64,000 bases of DNA from Microbispora siamensis. GTDB taxonomy: Bacteria; Actinomycetota; Actinomycetes; Streptosporangiales; Streptosporangiaceae. The position numbers and the translations under genes were made by a program. The notes beneath the pieces are model-generated. The model was not told the origin of the DNA. It worked only from the letters and a program-made list of their open reading frames with translations, and did not search any database. The stretch lies in the NCBI RefSeq assembly GCF_016863095.1, contig NZ_BOOF01000024.1, forward strand, positions 62,001-126,000. Reading direction: 5' to 3'. Positions 56,463-64,000 of the stretch are shown in pieces (positions within the stretch are counted from its first letter, which is position 1; every line of letters starts with the position of its first letter).

Positions 56463-58223
56463 TCATGTCCGTCGGCGGGGTCCGCGTACTCCGCGGACGG
56501 ACAGGGCGGCGGCCAGGCAGGCGAGCGGCACCGCGGGCAGGACGTAGCGGTAGTCGAACTGGGCCGTGGCGGGCGGGACGAGCAGCAGCGCCCAGGCCGT
56601 CGCCCAGGCGATGCCCCAATTCGAGGAGGCACGGTTCGAAGGGGTGCGGTTCGATGGCGTGCGGTTCGCGGGCGGCCGTCGCGTCCGCGCCGCCCGGGCT
56701 CGTACGGCCCAGGCGGCCGGGGGCACCAGGAGGATCAGCAGCAGCACCGTCCCCGGCAGCCGCGCGACGTCCTGGTAGGCCCGCATCAGCCCCGCGAACG
56801 GCTCGGAGATGCGCAGTGCGAGGGACCCGCGCTCGTACCGTTGGGCGAACTCCTTGCCCTTCACGGCGGGGTGCCGACCGGGCGGCGGTGGCACGGTGTC
56901 CGGAAACTCGTAGTACCCGTACGTCTCGGCGTCGGGGTAGACGGGCCGCCCGAGCGTGAACGACCTGCCGAGCTCGGTCAGCGTGCTGCCGAGGTAGTCG
57001 AGCGGCTGGCTGCGGATCGCGAGCGAGGCGAACCTCCCGGCCAGGGTGTCGGTTTCCCTGGTGAACGTGATGCCGGGCAGCCGGACAAGTGGGGATTCGG
57101 CGTTCCAGATGTACTCCTGGGACGCCGGCCGGGAAGCGGGAGGCCGGGAGTCGCACAGCACGGCGAGGTCGGCCGGCGGCTTCATCACCGAACAGTCGGC
57201 GAACGCCATCGTGCGGGCGTAGAGGAAGACGCCGTTCGAGCCGACCAGCCCGACGCGCTGGTAGGTCGTGTAGAACCAGCCCGCGTAGCCCGCGACCGGC
57301 AGGAGCGCGGCCACCAGGAAGGGCACGGTCAGCCTGGCCGCCGCTCTGCCGGGGCGGGCCGCCCCGCTCGCCCCGCTCGTCCCGTTCGCACGGCGCACGC
57401 CGTACGCGAGCAGGAGGAGCGCGAAGACGGCGATCAGGGGCAGCCCGACGGTCCTGGTGAGCGTGGCTGCGGCGAGTACGAGGCCGAGCGCGGCGGCCGA
57501 GCGCGGCGTCAGCGGGCGGCGCATCGCCAGGCACACCGCCCCCACGACCAGGAACGTGAACAGAGAATCGGAGACGAGCAGGTGCTCCAGCTCGATCTGG
57601 TACGCGTCGAGCAGCACCGGGACGCAGGCCAGGACGGCCGCCCACGAAGGACCGCCGCGCCGCAGGACGGTCACGTAGAGCATCACGCCGACGAGCAGCC
57701 CCAGCACGTGCTGCACGGTCACGACCAGGGCGAAGCTGTGGAACGCCTCCAGGAGCCTCAGGAACATCGAATAGCCCGCCGGGCGGACGAGGTCCGGCCT
57801 CGGCCGCATGGCCGTCACGACGTACGTATAGGAGTCGGGGAACCACAGCGCGGGCCGGTAGCCGAGCGCGGCCACCAGCCGCAGGAGCGCCCCCACCCCG
57901 AAGACCACGAGGAACCATCGATGCCGGCGCGCCCAACCCCGGAGATCCGTACGCGCCCAGGCCACCGGGTGCAGCGGATCGCGAGGCGCGAGACGCCTAC
58001 GCATCCAGTTCCCGAGCCGCCCGCCCGCCAGTCCTTCGCCCACGATTCGCAGGCGCGCGAGCCGTCCCTCCGCGAGCGCTCCCTCCGCGAGCCGTTCCTC
58101 CGCGGGCGGCGTGCGCGGCCCGGAAGACGGCCGCTCGCCGGGCCGGGCGGGCTCGGGGCACTCGTGCGGGTGCTCGCCCCGCTCCGGCCAGGGCGCCGAG
58201 CCCCGGCTGTCCGACACCCTCAT
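56463..58223 (-). CDS. Polytopic GT39/GT87-like glycosyltransferase
   Basis: A 586-aa membrane protein. The cytosolic head of ~100 residues (Arg/Glu/Pro-rich) precedes about ten helices. The first extracytoplasmic loop reads 'RPALWFPDSYTYVVTAMRP', with an acidic Asp as in polyprenyl-phosphate-sugar transferases, and 'RPAGYSMFLRLL' follows ('P-G-Y-P' type motif). A ~150-residue extracytoplasmic stretch lies at residues 330-470. The 3' part has a short tandem 'NRTPSNRTPSN' element. It would move sugar from a lipid carrier to a wall polymer or protein. Start ATG 58223 with AGGGGGG upstream. Confidence 0.8.
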   Translation of the reverse strand: MRVSDSRGSAPWPERGEHPHECPEPARPGERPSSGPRTPPAEERLAEGALAEGRLARLRIVGEGLAGGRLGNWMRRRLAPRDPLHPVAWARTDLRGWARRHRWFLVVFGVGALLRLVAALGYRPALWFPDSYTYVVTAMRPRPDLVRPAGYSMFLRLLEAFHSFALVVTVQHVLGLLVGVMLYVTVLRRGGPSWAAVLACVPVLLDAYQIELEHLLVSDSLFTFLVVGAVCLAMRRPLTPRSAAALGLVLAAATLTRTVGLPLIAVFALLLLAYGVRRANGTSGASGAARPGRAAARLTVPFLVAALLPVAGYAGWFYTTYQRVGLVGSNGVFLYARTMAFADCSVMKPPADLAVLCDSRPPASRPASQEYIWNAESPLVRLPGITFTRETDTLAGRFASLAIRSQPLDYLGSTLTELGRSFTLGRPVYPDAETYGYYEFPDTVPPPPGRHPAVKGKEFAQRYERGSLALRISEPFAGLMRAYQDVARLPGTVLLLILLVPPAAWAVRARAARTRRPPANRTPSNRTPSNRASSNWGIAWATAWALLLVPPATAQFDYRYVLPAVPLACLAAALSVRGVRGPRRRT

Positions 58224-58446
58224 GCGCCCCCCTGCCTGCCTCCCGGCGTACGCTACCGGGTCCGTCCGACCCCCGTGCGGGGGCCGGATGCGCCTGTGGA
58301 AAACCGCGACGCGCGGAGCGGGCGGGCCGCCTGGTGAAGGCGGGGCGCCGGGGTGGGCCGCTAGTCTCGGGTGCATTCCAGTGCACAGATCCGGCCATTC
58401 TCGTGGTCGCACACGGCTGCCATCGGAGCAGGAGGCGGCGGGCAGG

Positions 58447-60507
58447 ATGCTCGTGGCCGTCTCCGTCGTGCCCGCACTCGCGCTGAGCGGGTGGCTGCTC
58501 GCCGGGCTGCCGCTGTTGCTGCTCGGATGGTTCCGGCCGCTGCCCATGGCGCTGCTCGGCGGCGCCGCCGCCCTCCTGCTGTGCGCGTACGGCCTGCGCC
58601 GCCTGCCTCGGACCGCCGCGCCGCACCGGTGGGCGACGGCGGCCACACTCGCCGTGGCACTCGGGTCGGGAGTGTTCAACGGGCTCCTGCACAGCGAGCA
58701 GCTGATCATCCGGCGTGACCCGTCGACCTACGCGCAGTACGCCATCTGGCTCGCCCGGCACGGGTCGCTCCCGATCCCGCTGGGGGACTTCGGCGGTCCC
58801 GATCCCGCGCTCCGCTTCGACAGCATGGGCGTCTACGTGACCGGCGGCGGGATCGTCCCGCAGTTCATGGCCGGGCCGCCGATGACCTACGCGATCGGCC
58901 ACTGGCTGGGCGGCGTCCCGGGCCTGCTGCTCGTGCCGCCCGTGCTGGGCGCGCTCGCGGTGCTCACCGTCGCCGGGACCGCCGCGCGGCTCGCGGGCAC
59001 GCGCTGGGCCCCCCTTGCCGCCCTCGTGTTCGCGGTCAGCCTGCCGATCCTCTACACGTCGCGGACGACGTTCAGCGAGATCCCCTCGCTGATCCTGTTG
59101 TTCGGCGCGATGAACCTGCTGCTCGACGCGCGGGCCCGGCTCAGAGCGGCACTGCCTGGCGCGGGCTTCTCGTCCGCCGCGCTCGCGGGGCTGTCGTTCG
59201 GGCTGGCGCTGCTGGTGCGCATCGACGGCCTGCGCGACGTGCTGCCCGTGCTCGCCTTCGCCGGGGTGCTCATCGCGCTCCGGCGGATACCTCGCGCGAG
59301 GCCCTTCCCGGAGGGACGGCTGGGCCTGCCCCTGCTGATCGGCCTGGTCGTGGGCGGTCTGTGGGGATTCACCGGCGGCTACGTCCTCGCCCGGCCCTAC
59401 CTGGAGTATCTGTCGGGCTCGCTCATCCCCCTGCTCGCGATCTGCGCCGTCGTCGTGGCGCTCACGGTCGCCGGCACGGCTCTCGCGCCCTGGATCGCCG
59501 CCCGCGCGCGCCGGCTCCGCACGGGAGCCGCGTGGCTGCCGAACGCCGCCGCGGCGCTGGTCGTGCTGGTCATGGCGGGCTTCGCCGTACGGCCCTGGGT
59601 GCAGACCGTGCGTCGCGACGCGGTCACGCCCGAGGACAGGCTCACGGCCGACTTCATCGAGAAGACGCAGGTCGCCAACGGCCTGGGGAAGGACATGTCC
59701 CGGCTGTACTACGAGCACTCCCTCGACTGGGTCTTCTGGTACATCGGGATTCCGGCCGTCGTGCTGGCGACCGTGGCGGCGGCCGTGCTCGCGCGCCGCC
59801 TGACCAGGGGCGACCTGATGGAGGGAGAGGAGTTCGGCTGGCTGCTGCCGCTGGCCGTGATCGGGTGGACGACCGTGACGACGCTCTGGCGCCCCGCGAT
59901 CACCCCCGACCACCCCTTCGCCTCCCGCAGGCTGGTGCCGATCGTCATCCCCGGCCTGGTGCTGCTCGCCGTCTGGGGCCTGCGATGGCTCTCCCGGCGG
60001 CTCGCGCGTACGCGCTGGTTCGCCGCCCGTCCGGGACGCTCGCGGGCCGCCGTCGCGGCGGGGGCGCTGCTGCTGGCGGTCCCGCCCGCGATCACCTCGA
60101 TCGGCACCGCCTTCACGCCGGTCAACCGAGGGGAGGCCGCCGCGGTGGCGGGCCTGTGCCGCGCGATCCCGGCGAACGCCTCCGTGCTCATCGCCGAGCG
60201 GGTCACGGGCGACCGGCTGACGCAGGTCGTACGCGGGCAGTGCGGGCTGCCGACGGCCCGGGTGGTCTATGTCCGGGGCCCCGACGTCCCGCGCCCGCCC
60301 GACGTGCTGCGCCTGGTGGAGGCCGTCCGGCGCACCGGCCGCGTGCCCGTGCTGCTCGCCGCCGAGCCCGAGCAGCTCATGGCGTACGGCCCGGCGACCC
60401 GGGTGATGAGCCTGCACACCCGGCAGGACGAACGCTCGCTGGTGGACCCGCCCAACGGCACCTGGTCGCTCAACATCGACGTCTGGATGACCGTTCCCAC
60501 CCAATAG
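58447..60507 (+). CDS. Large polytopic membrane protein, GT39-like
   Basis: A 686-aa protein with about twelve hydrophobic helices. After the third helix comes 'IIRRDPSTYAQYAIWLARHG', an acidic loop reminiscent of GT-C transferases ('D-P-x-x-Y'). The 'SLPILYTSRTTFSEIPSLIL' segment and a soluble C-terminal domain of ~150 residues ('ASVLIAERVTGDRLTQVVRG') follow. A lipid-linked-sugar transferase role is plausible but not certain. The start ATG 58447 has GGAGG 14 bp upstream; GTG 58381 is possible. It is divergent from the preceding transferase gene and only 16 bp from the first FtsX-ECD-like gene, suggesting cotranscription. Confidence 0.75.
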   Translation: MLVAVSVVPALALSGWLLAGLPLLLLGWFRPLPMALLGGAAALLLCAYGLRRLPRTAAPHRWATAATLAVALGSGVFNGLLHSEQLIIRRDPSTYAQYAIWLARHGSLPIPLGDFGGPDPALRFDSMGVYVTGGGIVPQFMAGPPMTYAIGHWLGGVPGLLLVPPVLGALAVLTVAGTAARLAGTRWAPLAALVFAVSLPILYTSRTTFSEIPSLILLFGAMNLLLDARARLRAALPGAGFSSAALAGLSFGLALLVRIDGLRDVLPVLAFAGVLIALRRIPRARPFPEGRLGLPLLIGLVVGGLWGFTGGYVLARPYLEYLSGSLIPLLAICAVVVALTVAGTALAPWIAARARRLRTGAAWLPNAAAALVVLVMAGFAVRPWVQTVRRDAVTPEDRLTADFIEKTQVANGLGKDMSRLYYEHSLDWVFWYIGIPAVVLATVAAAVLARRLTRGDLMEGEEFGWLLPLAVIGWTTVTTLWRPAITPDHPFASRRLVPIVIPGLVLLAVWGLRWLSRRLARTRWFAARPGRSRAAVAAGALLLAVPPAITSIGTAFTPVNRGEAAAVAGLCRAIPANASVLIAERVTGDRLTQVVRGQCGLPTARVVYVRGPDVPRPPDVLRLVEAVRRTGRVPVLLAAEPEQLMAYGPATRVMSLHTRQDERSLVDPPNGTWSLNIDVWMTVPTQ

Positions 60508-60523
60508 ATCTAGGGTTCGGCGT

Positions 60524-61411
60524 GTGAATTCCCCTGCGATGGAGGAATTGTCCTTCGGCGACGATCGTCGTGATCCGAAAGCGAGGACAGACCTTTTCCG
60601 GAAGCCGCTGGTCGTCGCCGGACTGGTGGTCGTGTTCCTCGCCGGACTCGGGCTCGCCGGATGGCGGATCTACCAGAACTCCCGCTGGCCGCTGCCCCCG
60701 CCCGAGACCCCCGTCCCCCTCACCGGGAGGTTGTCGGTCTTCCTGTGCGCGGACGATTCGGACGAGTACGCACCGGAGTGTCTGTACGGTGCCGCGACCG
60801 CCGATGACAAGCGGGCGATCGAGGCCGCGCTCAGGTCGCTCCCGCCGATCCGTGGTTTCTCCTTCGAGACGAAGGAGCAGGCGTACGAGAGATTCCGGAG
60901 GAGCGCCGGTGATGACCCGGCGGGTCTGGAGTTCGTGCGGAAAACGAGAGTCGACGAGATGCCCGAGTCCTACCAAGCCACCCTCGGTCCCGGGGACTGG
61001 GAGGTGCTCCGGCTTCGCATTGAGGACTTGCATGGCGTCCTTGCCGCAGAGATCTACGGCGACAGCCTCTGGAGAGGAGTCGCCGACGTCGGAATCGCGC
61101 TCTGCCCGGAAATCGGCAGCGACTATCCGCCGTGTCATGGACGCGAAGGGAGGATCTCGGAAGAGGAAAAGGCGGCCGTGCTCGACCGCATCAGGGATCT
61201 CGACGGGGTCAAGGCCGTCTACTTCGAGGACGTCGCCTATGCGCTCGTCAACAGGCGGCGGATCTACTGGGAGGCGGACGCGAAGGACCTCGACCCGCGC
61301 ACTCTGCCCGAGGCGTTCTATGTCGCGTTCGACCGTCCACCGACGAAGGCCGAGATGGAGAGAATCTTCGTCCGGGTGCCCGGCGTCGCCGCCGTGGTGT
61401 CGGTGTCATGA
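60524..61411 (+). CDS. Membrane-anchored protein with two FtsX-extracellular-domain-like repeats (copy 1)
   Basis: A 295-aa protein with one membrane helix (about 27-48), then two extracytoplasmic repeats (about 66-175 and 183-295). Each starts with a strand holding a Cys ('LSVFLCADDSD', 'ADVGIALCPEI') and a second Cys 8-12 residues on, then 'ATADDKRAIEAALRSLP', 'TKEQAYERFRRSAG', 'LPESYQATLGPGDWEVLRLR' in repeat 1 and 'AVLDRIRDLDGVKAVYFED', 'LPEAFYVAFDRP' in repeat 2. These match the actinobacterial FtsX ectodomain, which activates cell-wall hydrolases, but the FtsX permease helices are absent. Probably leaderless from GTG 60524. The stop overlaps the next gene (ATGA). Confidence 0.8.
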   Translation: MNSPAMEELSFGDDRRDPKARTDLFRKPLVVAGLVVVFLAGLGLAGWRIYQNSRWPLPPPETPVPLTGRLSVFLCADDSDEYAPECLYGAATADDKRAIEAALRSLPPIRGFSFETKEQAYERFRRSAGDDPAGLEFVRKTRVDEMPESYQATLGPGDWEVLRLRIEDLHGVLAAEIYGDSLWRGVADVGIALCPEIGSDYPPCHGREGRISEEEKAAVLDRIRDLDGVKAVYFEDVAYALVNRRRIYWEADAKDLDPRTLPEAFYVAFDRPPTKAEMERIFVRVPGVAAVVSVS

Positions 61412-62262
61412 CCCTTCCCGAGGAGTGTCAAATCGAGGAACTGACGATCGTTGAGAGCGGTGGTCGGCGGAGAGGGCCGCTCGTCCTCGCGGCGGTCGTG
61501 CTCGTCGCGGCGCTGGGGGCCGGAGGGGTGTTCGCCTACCGGGCCTCCCGGGAGCCGTCGCCCCCGCCGGACGGGCCGTGGCCCCGGGCCGGCACGTTCC
61601 TGGTCCACCTGTGCGGGCCTCCGTCCCCTTATGACGCGCAGTTACCCGATGAATCGCAGTCCTTGGACGAGTACTGCCCGTCGGGCGCGGCGACGGCGAC
61701 CCAGCGGCGCGAGGTCGAGCGCGTGCTCGCGAGTCACGCGGAGACCAGCGGATACCGGCGACTCACGCCGGCGCAGGCCCTCGCCATCGCTCGTCAGGAC
61801 CGGCGTATCGGTGACGTGCTCGACGAGCATCTGCTGCAGCGCGCGGTGTACGGCGGTGTCCTGGCGCCGGGGGAATGGCGGCGGGTCCTCGGTGAGGTGC
61901 AGCGGCTTCCGGGGGTCTTCTACGTCGAGTCCTACCGGGACGACTTCTGGTGGGACAAGGCCGACGTGGCGGTCCGGCTGTGCTGGAAGGACTGCGAAGG
62001 CGGCCCGGCGGACCGGCAGACCGTGCTCGACCGCATCCGCGCCCTGCCCGGCGTTGACGAGATCTACTTCGAGAACGCCGAACACGCGACCGAGGTCCTG
62101 CGTCAGGCGCAGTGGTGGGAACGGCCCGAGATCTTCCAGCCGGACCTGATGCCGGAGGCCTTCCACGTGAAATTCGCCGGCCACTGGGACTTCGCCGAGG
62201 TGCAGCGGGCCTTCGCCGGGATGCCGGGCGTCGTGAAGGTGGTCCGGCATGGTCACCCGTGA
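61408..62262 (+). CDS. Membrane-anchored FtsX-ectodomain-like protein (copy 2)
   Basis: A 284-aa paralogue of the preceding gene: one membrane helix (about 23-45), then two repeats. Repeat 1 has 'FLVHLCGPPSPYD', 'AATATQRREVERVLASH', 'LAPGEWRRVLGEVQRLPGV'. Repeat 2 has 'ADVAVRLCWKDCEGG', 'TVLDRIRALPGVDEIYFEN', 'MPEAFHVKFAGHW'. Sequence identity to copy 1 is limited to the fold's core, so the duplication is old. ATGA-coupled to copy 1; copy 3 overlaps its end by 14 bp. Function inferred: binding partner or regulator in the wall. Confidence 0.78.
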   Translation: MTLPEECQIEELTIVESGGRRRGPLVLAAVVLVAALGAGGVFAYRASREPSPPPDGPWPRAGTFLVHLCGPPSPYDAQLPDESQSLDEYCPSGAATATQRREVERVLASHAETSGYRRLTPAQALAIARQDRRIGDVLDEHLLQRAVYGGVLAPGEWRRVLGEVQRLPGVFYVESYRDDFWWDKADVAVRLCWKDCEGGPADRQTVLDRIRALPGVDEIYFENAEHATEVLRQAQWWERPEIFQPDLMPEAFHVKFAGHWDFAEVQRAFAGMPGVVKVVRHGHP

Positions 62263-63175
62263 GGGCTCACCGAGCCTCCAGGTGAGAGCTCTCGCGGTCG
62301 TGACGGCGGTGCTTCTGGTGGCGTCCTGCGGGACCGCCGGGCCGGCCGCACCGCCTCGGTCCGTCTCGTCGCCGTCCCCGTTCGCATCCGCCATGGAGGG
62401 GCCCCCGCCGGACGATCCGTGGCCGCGCACGAGCGCGCTCACGCCCTTGCCGCCGCCGGACGGCCCGTGGCCGGAGACGGGGCAACTGGCCGTGTACTTC
62501 TGCGCGCGCTCCACCGTGTTCGACGCCTGTGACGACCGGGGAGCCGCCACGCCGGGAGAGATACGGAAGGTGCGGGCGCTGCTCGGGGGCGCGCCGGAGG
62601 TCGAGAAGGTCCGCTTCGTGTCGCAGGCGGAGGAGTTCAGGCGAACGCGAGAGGCACTGCGGGACAGACCCGAGCTGCTGGAAGGCGCGGACCCCGCGGA
62701 CGAGTCCGCGTCCTACATCGCGCGGGTGGGTCCGGGGGACTGGCGCGCGCTGGTCCGCCGCCTCTCGAAGGCGGCGGGGGTGTCCAACGCCTTCGTGATC
62801 CGCGACGACTACTGGCCGGGCAAGGCTGACGTCATGGTCCAGCTGTGCCCCCGGGCCGACCTCAGCGAAGGGCAGGGAGGGCCCTGCGAGGGGCGAGGGT
62901 TGGCCACTCTCGCCGAGAAGAACGCCATCCTGGACCGCATCGGCGATCTCCCCGGGCCGGAGAAGGTCTATTTCCAGGCCCGCTCCCACCAGGCCCCGAT
63001 GTGGCGTCGCCGGATAGTGCCGGAGGAAGATTTCGCCGCCTACCTTCCCGAGGTCTTCTACGTGAAGTTCACGACCCCGCCGGTGCTGTCCGAGGTCCGG
63101 CGGGCGCTGCGCGGAGCGGCCGGGGTGTTGCTGGTGGGCCCGGTCGACGCGACCACGAAGGACAGGCGGCTGTGA
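62249..63175 (+). CDS. FtsX-ectodomain-like lipoprotein (copy 3)
   Basis: A 308-aa protein with a lipoprotein signal ('VVTAVLLVASCGT', lipid Cys about residue 27) in place of the membrane anchor, then a Pro-rich spacer in which the phrase 'PPPDDPWPRTS' / 'PPPDGPWPETG' is repeated. Two ectodomain-like repeats follow: 'LAVYFCARSTVFDAC', 'ATPGEIRKVRALLGGAPEVE', 'SQAEEFRRTREALRDRPELL' and 'ADVMVQLCPRADLSE', 'AILDRIGDLPGPEKVYFQ', 'LPEVFYVKFTTPP'. 'EFRRTREALRDRPELLEGAD' is very FtsX-like. Change of anchor type among three paralogues argues that all act at the outer face of the membrane. Confidence 0.8.
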   Translation: MVTREGSPSLQVRALAVVTAVLLVASCGTAGPAAPPRSVSSPSPFASAMEGPPPDDPWPRTSALTPLPPPDGPWPETGQLAVYFCARSTVFDACDDRGAATPGEIRKVRALLGGAPEVEKVRFVSQAEEFRRTREALRDRPELLEGADPADESASYIARVGPGDWRALVRRLSKAAGVSNAFVIRDDYWPGKADVMVQLCPRADLSEGQGGPCEGRGLATLAEKNAILDRIGDLPGPEKVYFQARSHQAPMWRRRIVPEEDFAAYLPEVFYVKFTTPPVLSEVRRALRGAAGVLLVGPVDATTKDRRL

Positions 63176-63232
63176 CGACGGCGTCCTCGAAGTGAGACCG
63201 CGATTTGGTCGGGCAGAGTACCCTAACCCGAC

Positions 63233-64000
63233 GTGACCACGCCCGAGACCTCTGGAAGCGCCGTGACTCCCGCAGAAACCCCGTACGTCACGATAGTCCT
63301 GCCCTGTTACAACGAGCAGGACCACGTCATCGACGAGGTCGAGCGCATCTGCGCGGCCATGGACGCCAGCGGGTACACCTACGAGCTGCTGGCCGTGGAC
63401 GACTGCTCCACCGACGAGACGCTCGCGCGTCTCCAGGAGGCCGCGCCGCGCTTCCCGAACATGCGGATCAGGGCGTTCCACCGCAACGGCGGCTCGGGCA
63501 CCGTACGCAGGATCGGCAGCCAGGAGGCCCGCGGCGAGATCGTCGTGTGGACCGACGCCGACATGAGCTACCCGAACGAGCGCATCCCCGAGCTGGTCCA
63601 GATCCTGGAGAAGGACTCGACGATCGACCAGGTCGTGGGCGCGCGCACCACCGAGGAGGGCTCGCACAAGTTCCTGCGGGTGCCGGCGAAGTGGTTCATC
63701 CGCAAGGTGGCCGAGCGGCTGGCCGGGCAGAAGATCCCCGACCTCAACTCGGGCCTGCGGGCCTTCCGCAAGTCGGTGGCCAAGCCGTACCTGCGGCTGC
63801 TGCCCCCCGGCTTCTCCTGCGTCACGACGATCACGCTGGCGTTCATGTCGAACCAGCACGACGTCTACTACCTGCCGATCGAGTATTCGAAGCGGGCCGG
63901 GAAGTCGAAGTTCAACTTCGTCTCCGACGCCTACCGCTACATCCTGCAGGTGCTGCGGATGGTCATGTACTTCAACCCGCTCAAGGTGCTCATGCCGCCC
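63233..64000 (+). CDS. Family 2 glycosyltransferase (DPM1-like), N-terminal part
   Basis: The first 256 codons, open to the right edge. GT-A fold: 'YVTIVLPCYNEQDHVIDEVE', 'AVDDCSTDETLARLQ', metal 'VVWTDADMSYPNERIPEL' and 'IPDLNSGLRAFRKSVA' of the dolichol-/polyprenyl-phosphate glycosyltransferase group; 'IEYSKRAGKSKFNF' then amphipathic helix. The C-terminal membrane segments expected after 'NPLKVLMPP' lie outside. It would make a polyprenyl-phosphate sugar, the type of donor used by the GT-C proteins at 56463 and 58447. GTG 63233 lies eight bases after TACCCT and could be leaderless. Confidence 0.88.
   Translation, partial: MTTPETSGSAVTPAETPYVTIVLPCYNEQDHVIDEVERICAAMDASGYTYELLAVDDCSTDETLARLQEAAPRFPNMRIRAFHRNGGSGTVRRIGSQEARGEIVVWTDADMSYPNERIPELVQILEKDSTIDQVVGARTTEEGSHKFLRVPAKWFIRKVAERLAGQKIPDLNSGLRAFRKSVAKPYLRLLPPGFSCVTTITLAFMSNQHDVYYLPIEYSKRAGKSKFNFVSDAYRYILQVLRMVMYFNPLKVLMPP

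Overview
The window is very GC-rich, with strong G/C third positions, many GTG/TTG starts, dense ATGA/GTGA stop-start overlaps and actinobacterial families (SARP regulators, mycothiol-type DinB proteins, an FxSxx-COOH cassette, LytR-CpsA-Psr proteins, ECF42/YCII). It is a filamentous actinomycete chromosome segment. The gene mix fits Streptosporangiales, but the exact genus is my inference. No rRNA, tRNA, CRISPR array or intact insertion sequence was seen.

Layout. 1-476: start of a penicillin-binding-protein-like gene running off the left edge. 779-1273: a small H-x-T protein of unknown function. 1436-5214: a compact operon for a secreted disulfide peptide (MauE-like redox membrane protein, thioredoxin-like CPAC protein, ABC exporter, signal peptidase) ending in a 58-aa six-cysteine precursor that is easy to miss. 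5230-11123: regulators (SARP, two TetR, a small HTH protein) with several clear operator-like dyads, plus a mycothiol/DinB-type protein and a beta-lactamase-fold hydrolase. 11235-18301: an FxSxx-COOH-type cassette (NB-ARC/TPR protein, a peptide ending F-Q-S-A-I, a SIR2-like protein coupled to a STAND ATPase, and a 61-aa peptide coupled to a stand-alone HExxH modification protein) with no radical SAM enzyme in view.

18332-30597: cell-wall anionic polymer region (LCP ligase, glycosyltransferases, TagF-like polymerase, CDP-ribitol-type IspD-SDR fusion, two CDP-alcohol phosphatidyltransferases, nucleotidyltransferase, glycerol-1-phosphate dehydrogenase). It contains a perfect 77-bp tandem duplication that encodes two overlapping micro-ORFs. 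30665-38827: acetyltransferase, bacterial voltage-gated sodium-type channel, P450 divergent from a DrrAB-type exporter across a 22-bp perfect dyad, and a large BTAD/AfsR-type regulator. 38895-46944: a two-component system with a lipoprotein and ABC exporter, an acetoacetate-decarboxylase-fold protein, YCII plus ECF42 sigma factor, and a response regulator broken by a one-base frameshift beside its kinase (46932-48914).

49047-64000: small membrane proteins, a GT4 glycosyltransferase, an acyltransferase-3 protein with a long disordered head, a second LCP protein, two polytopic glycosyltransferase-like proteins, three consecutive paralogues that each carry two FtsX-extracellular-domain-like repeats without the FtsX permease, and the start of a GT2 glycosyltransferase. 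Apart from the defence-like and peptide cassettes, most of the window serves envelope construction and its regulation.
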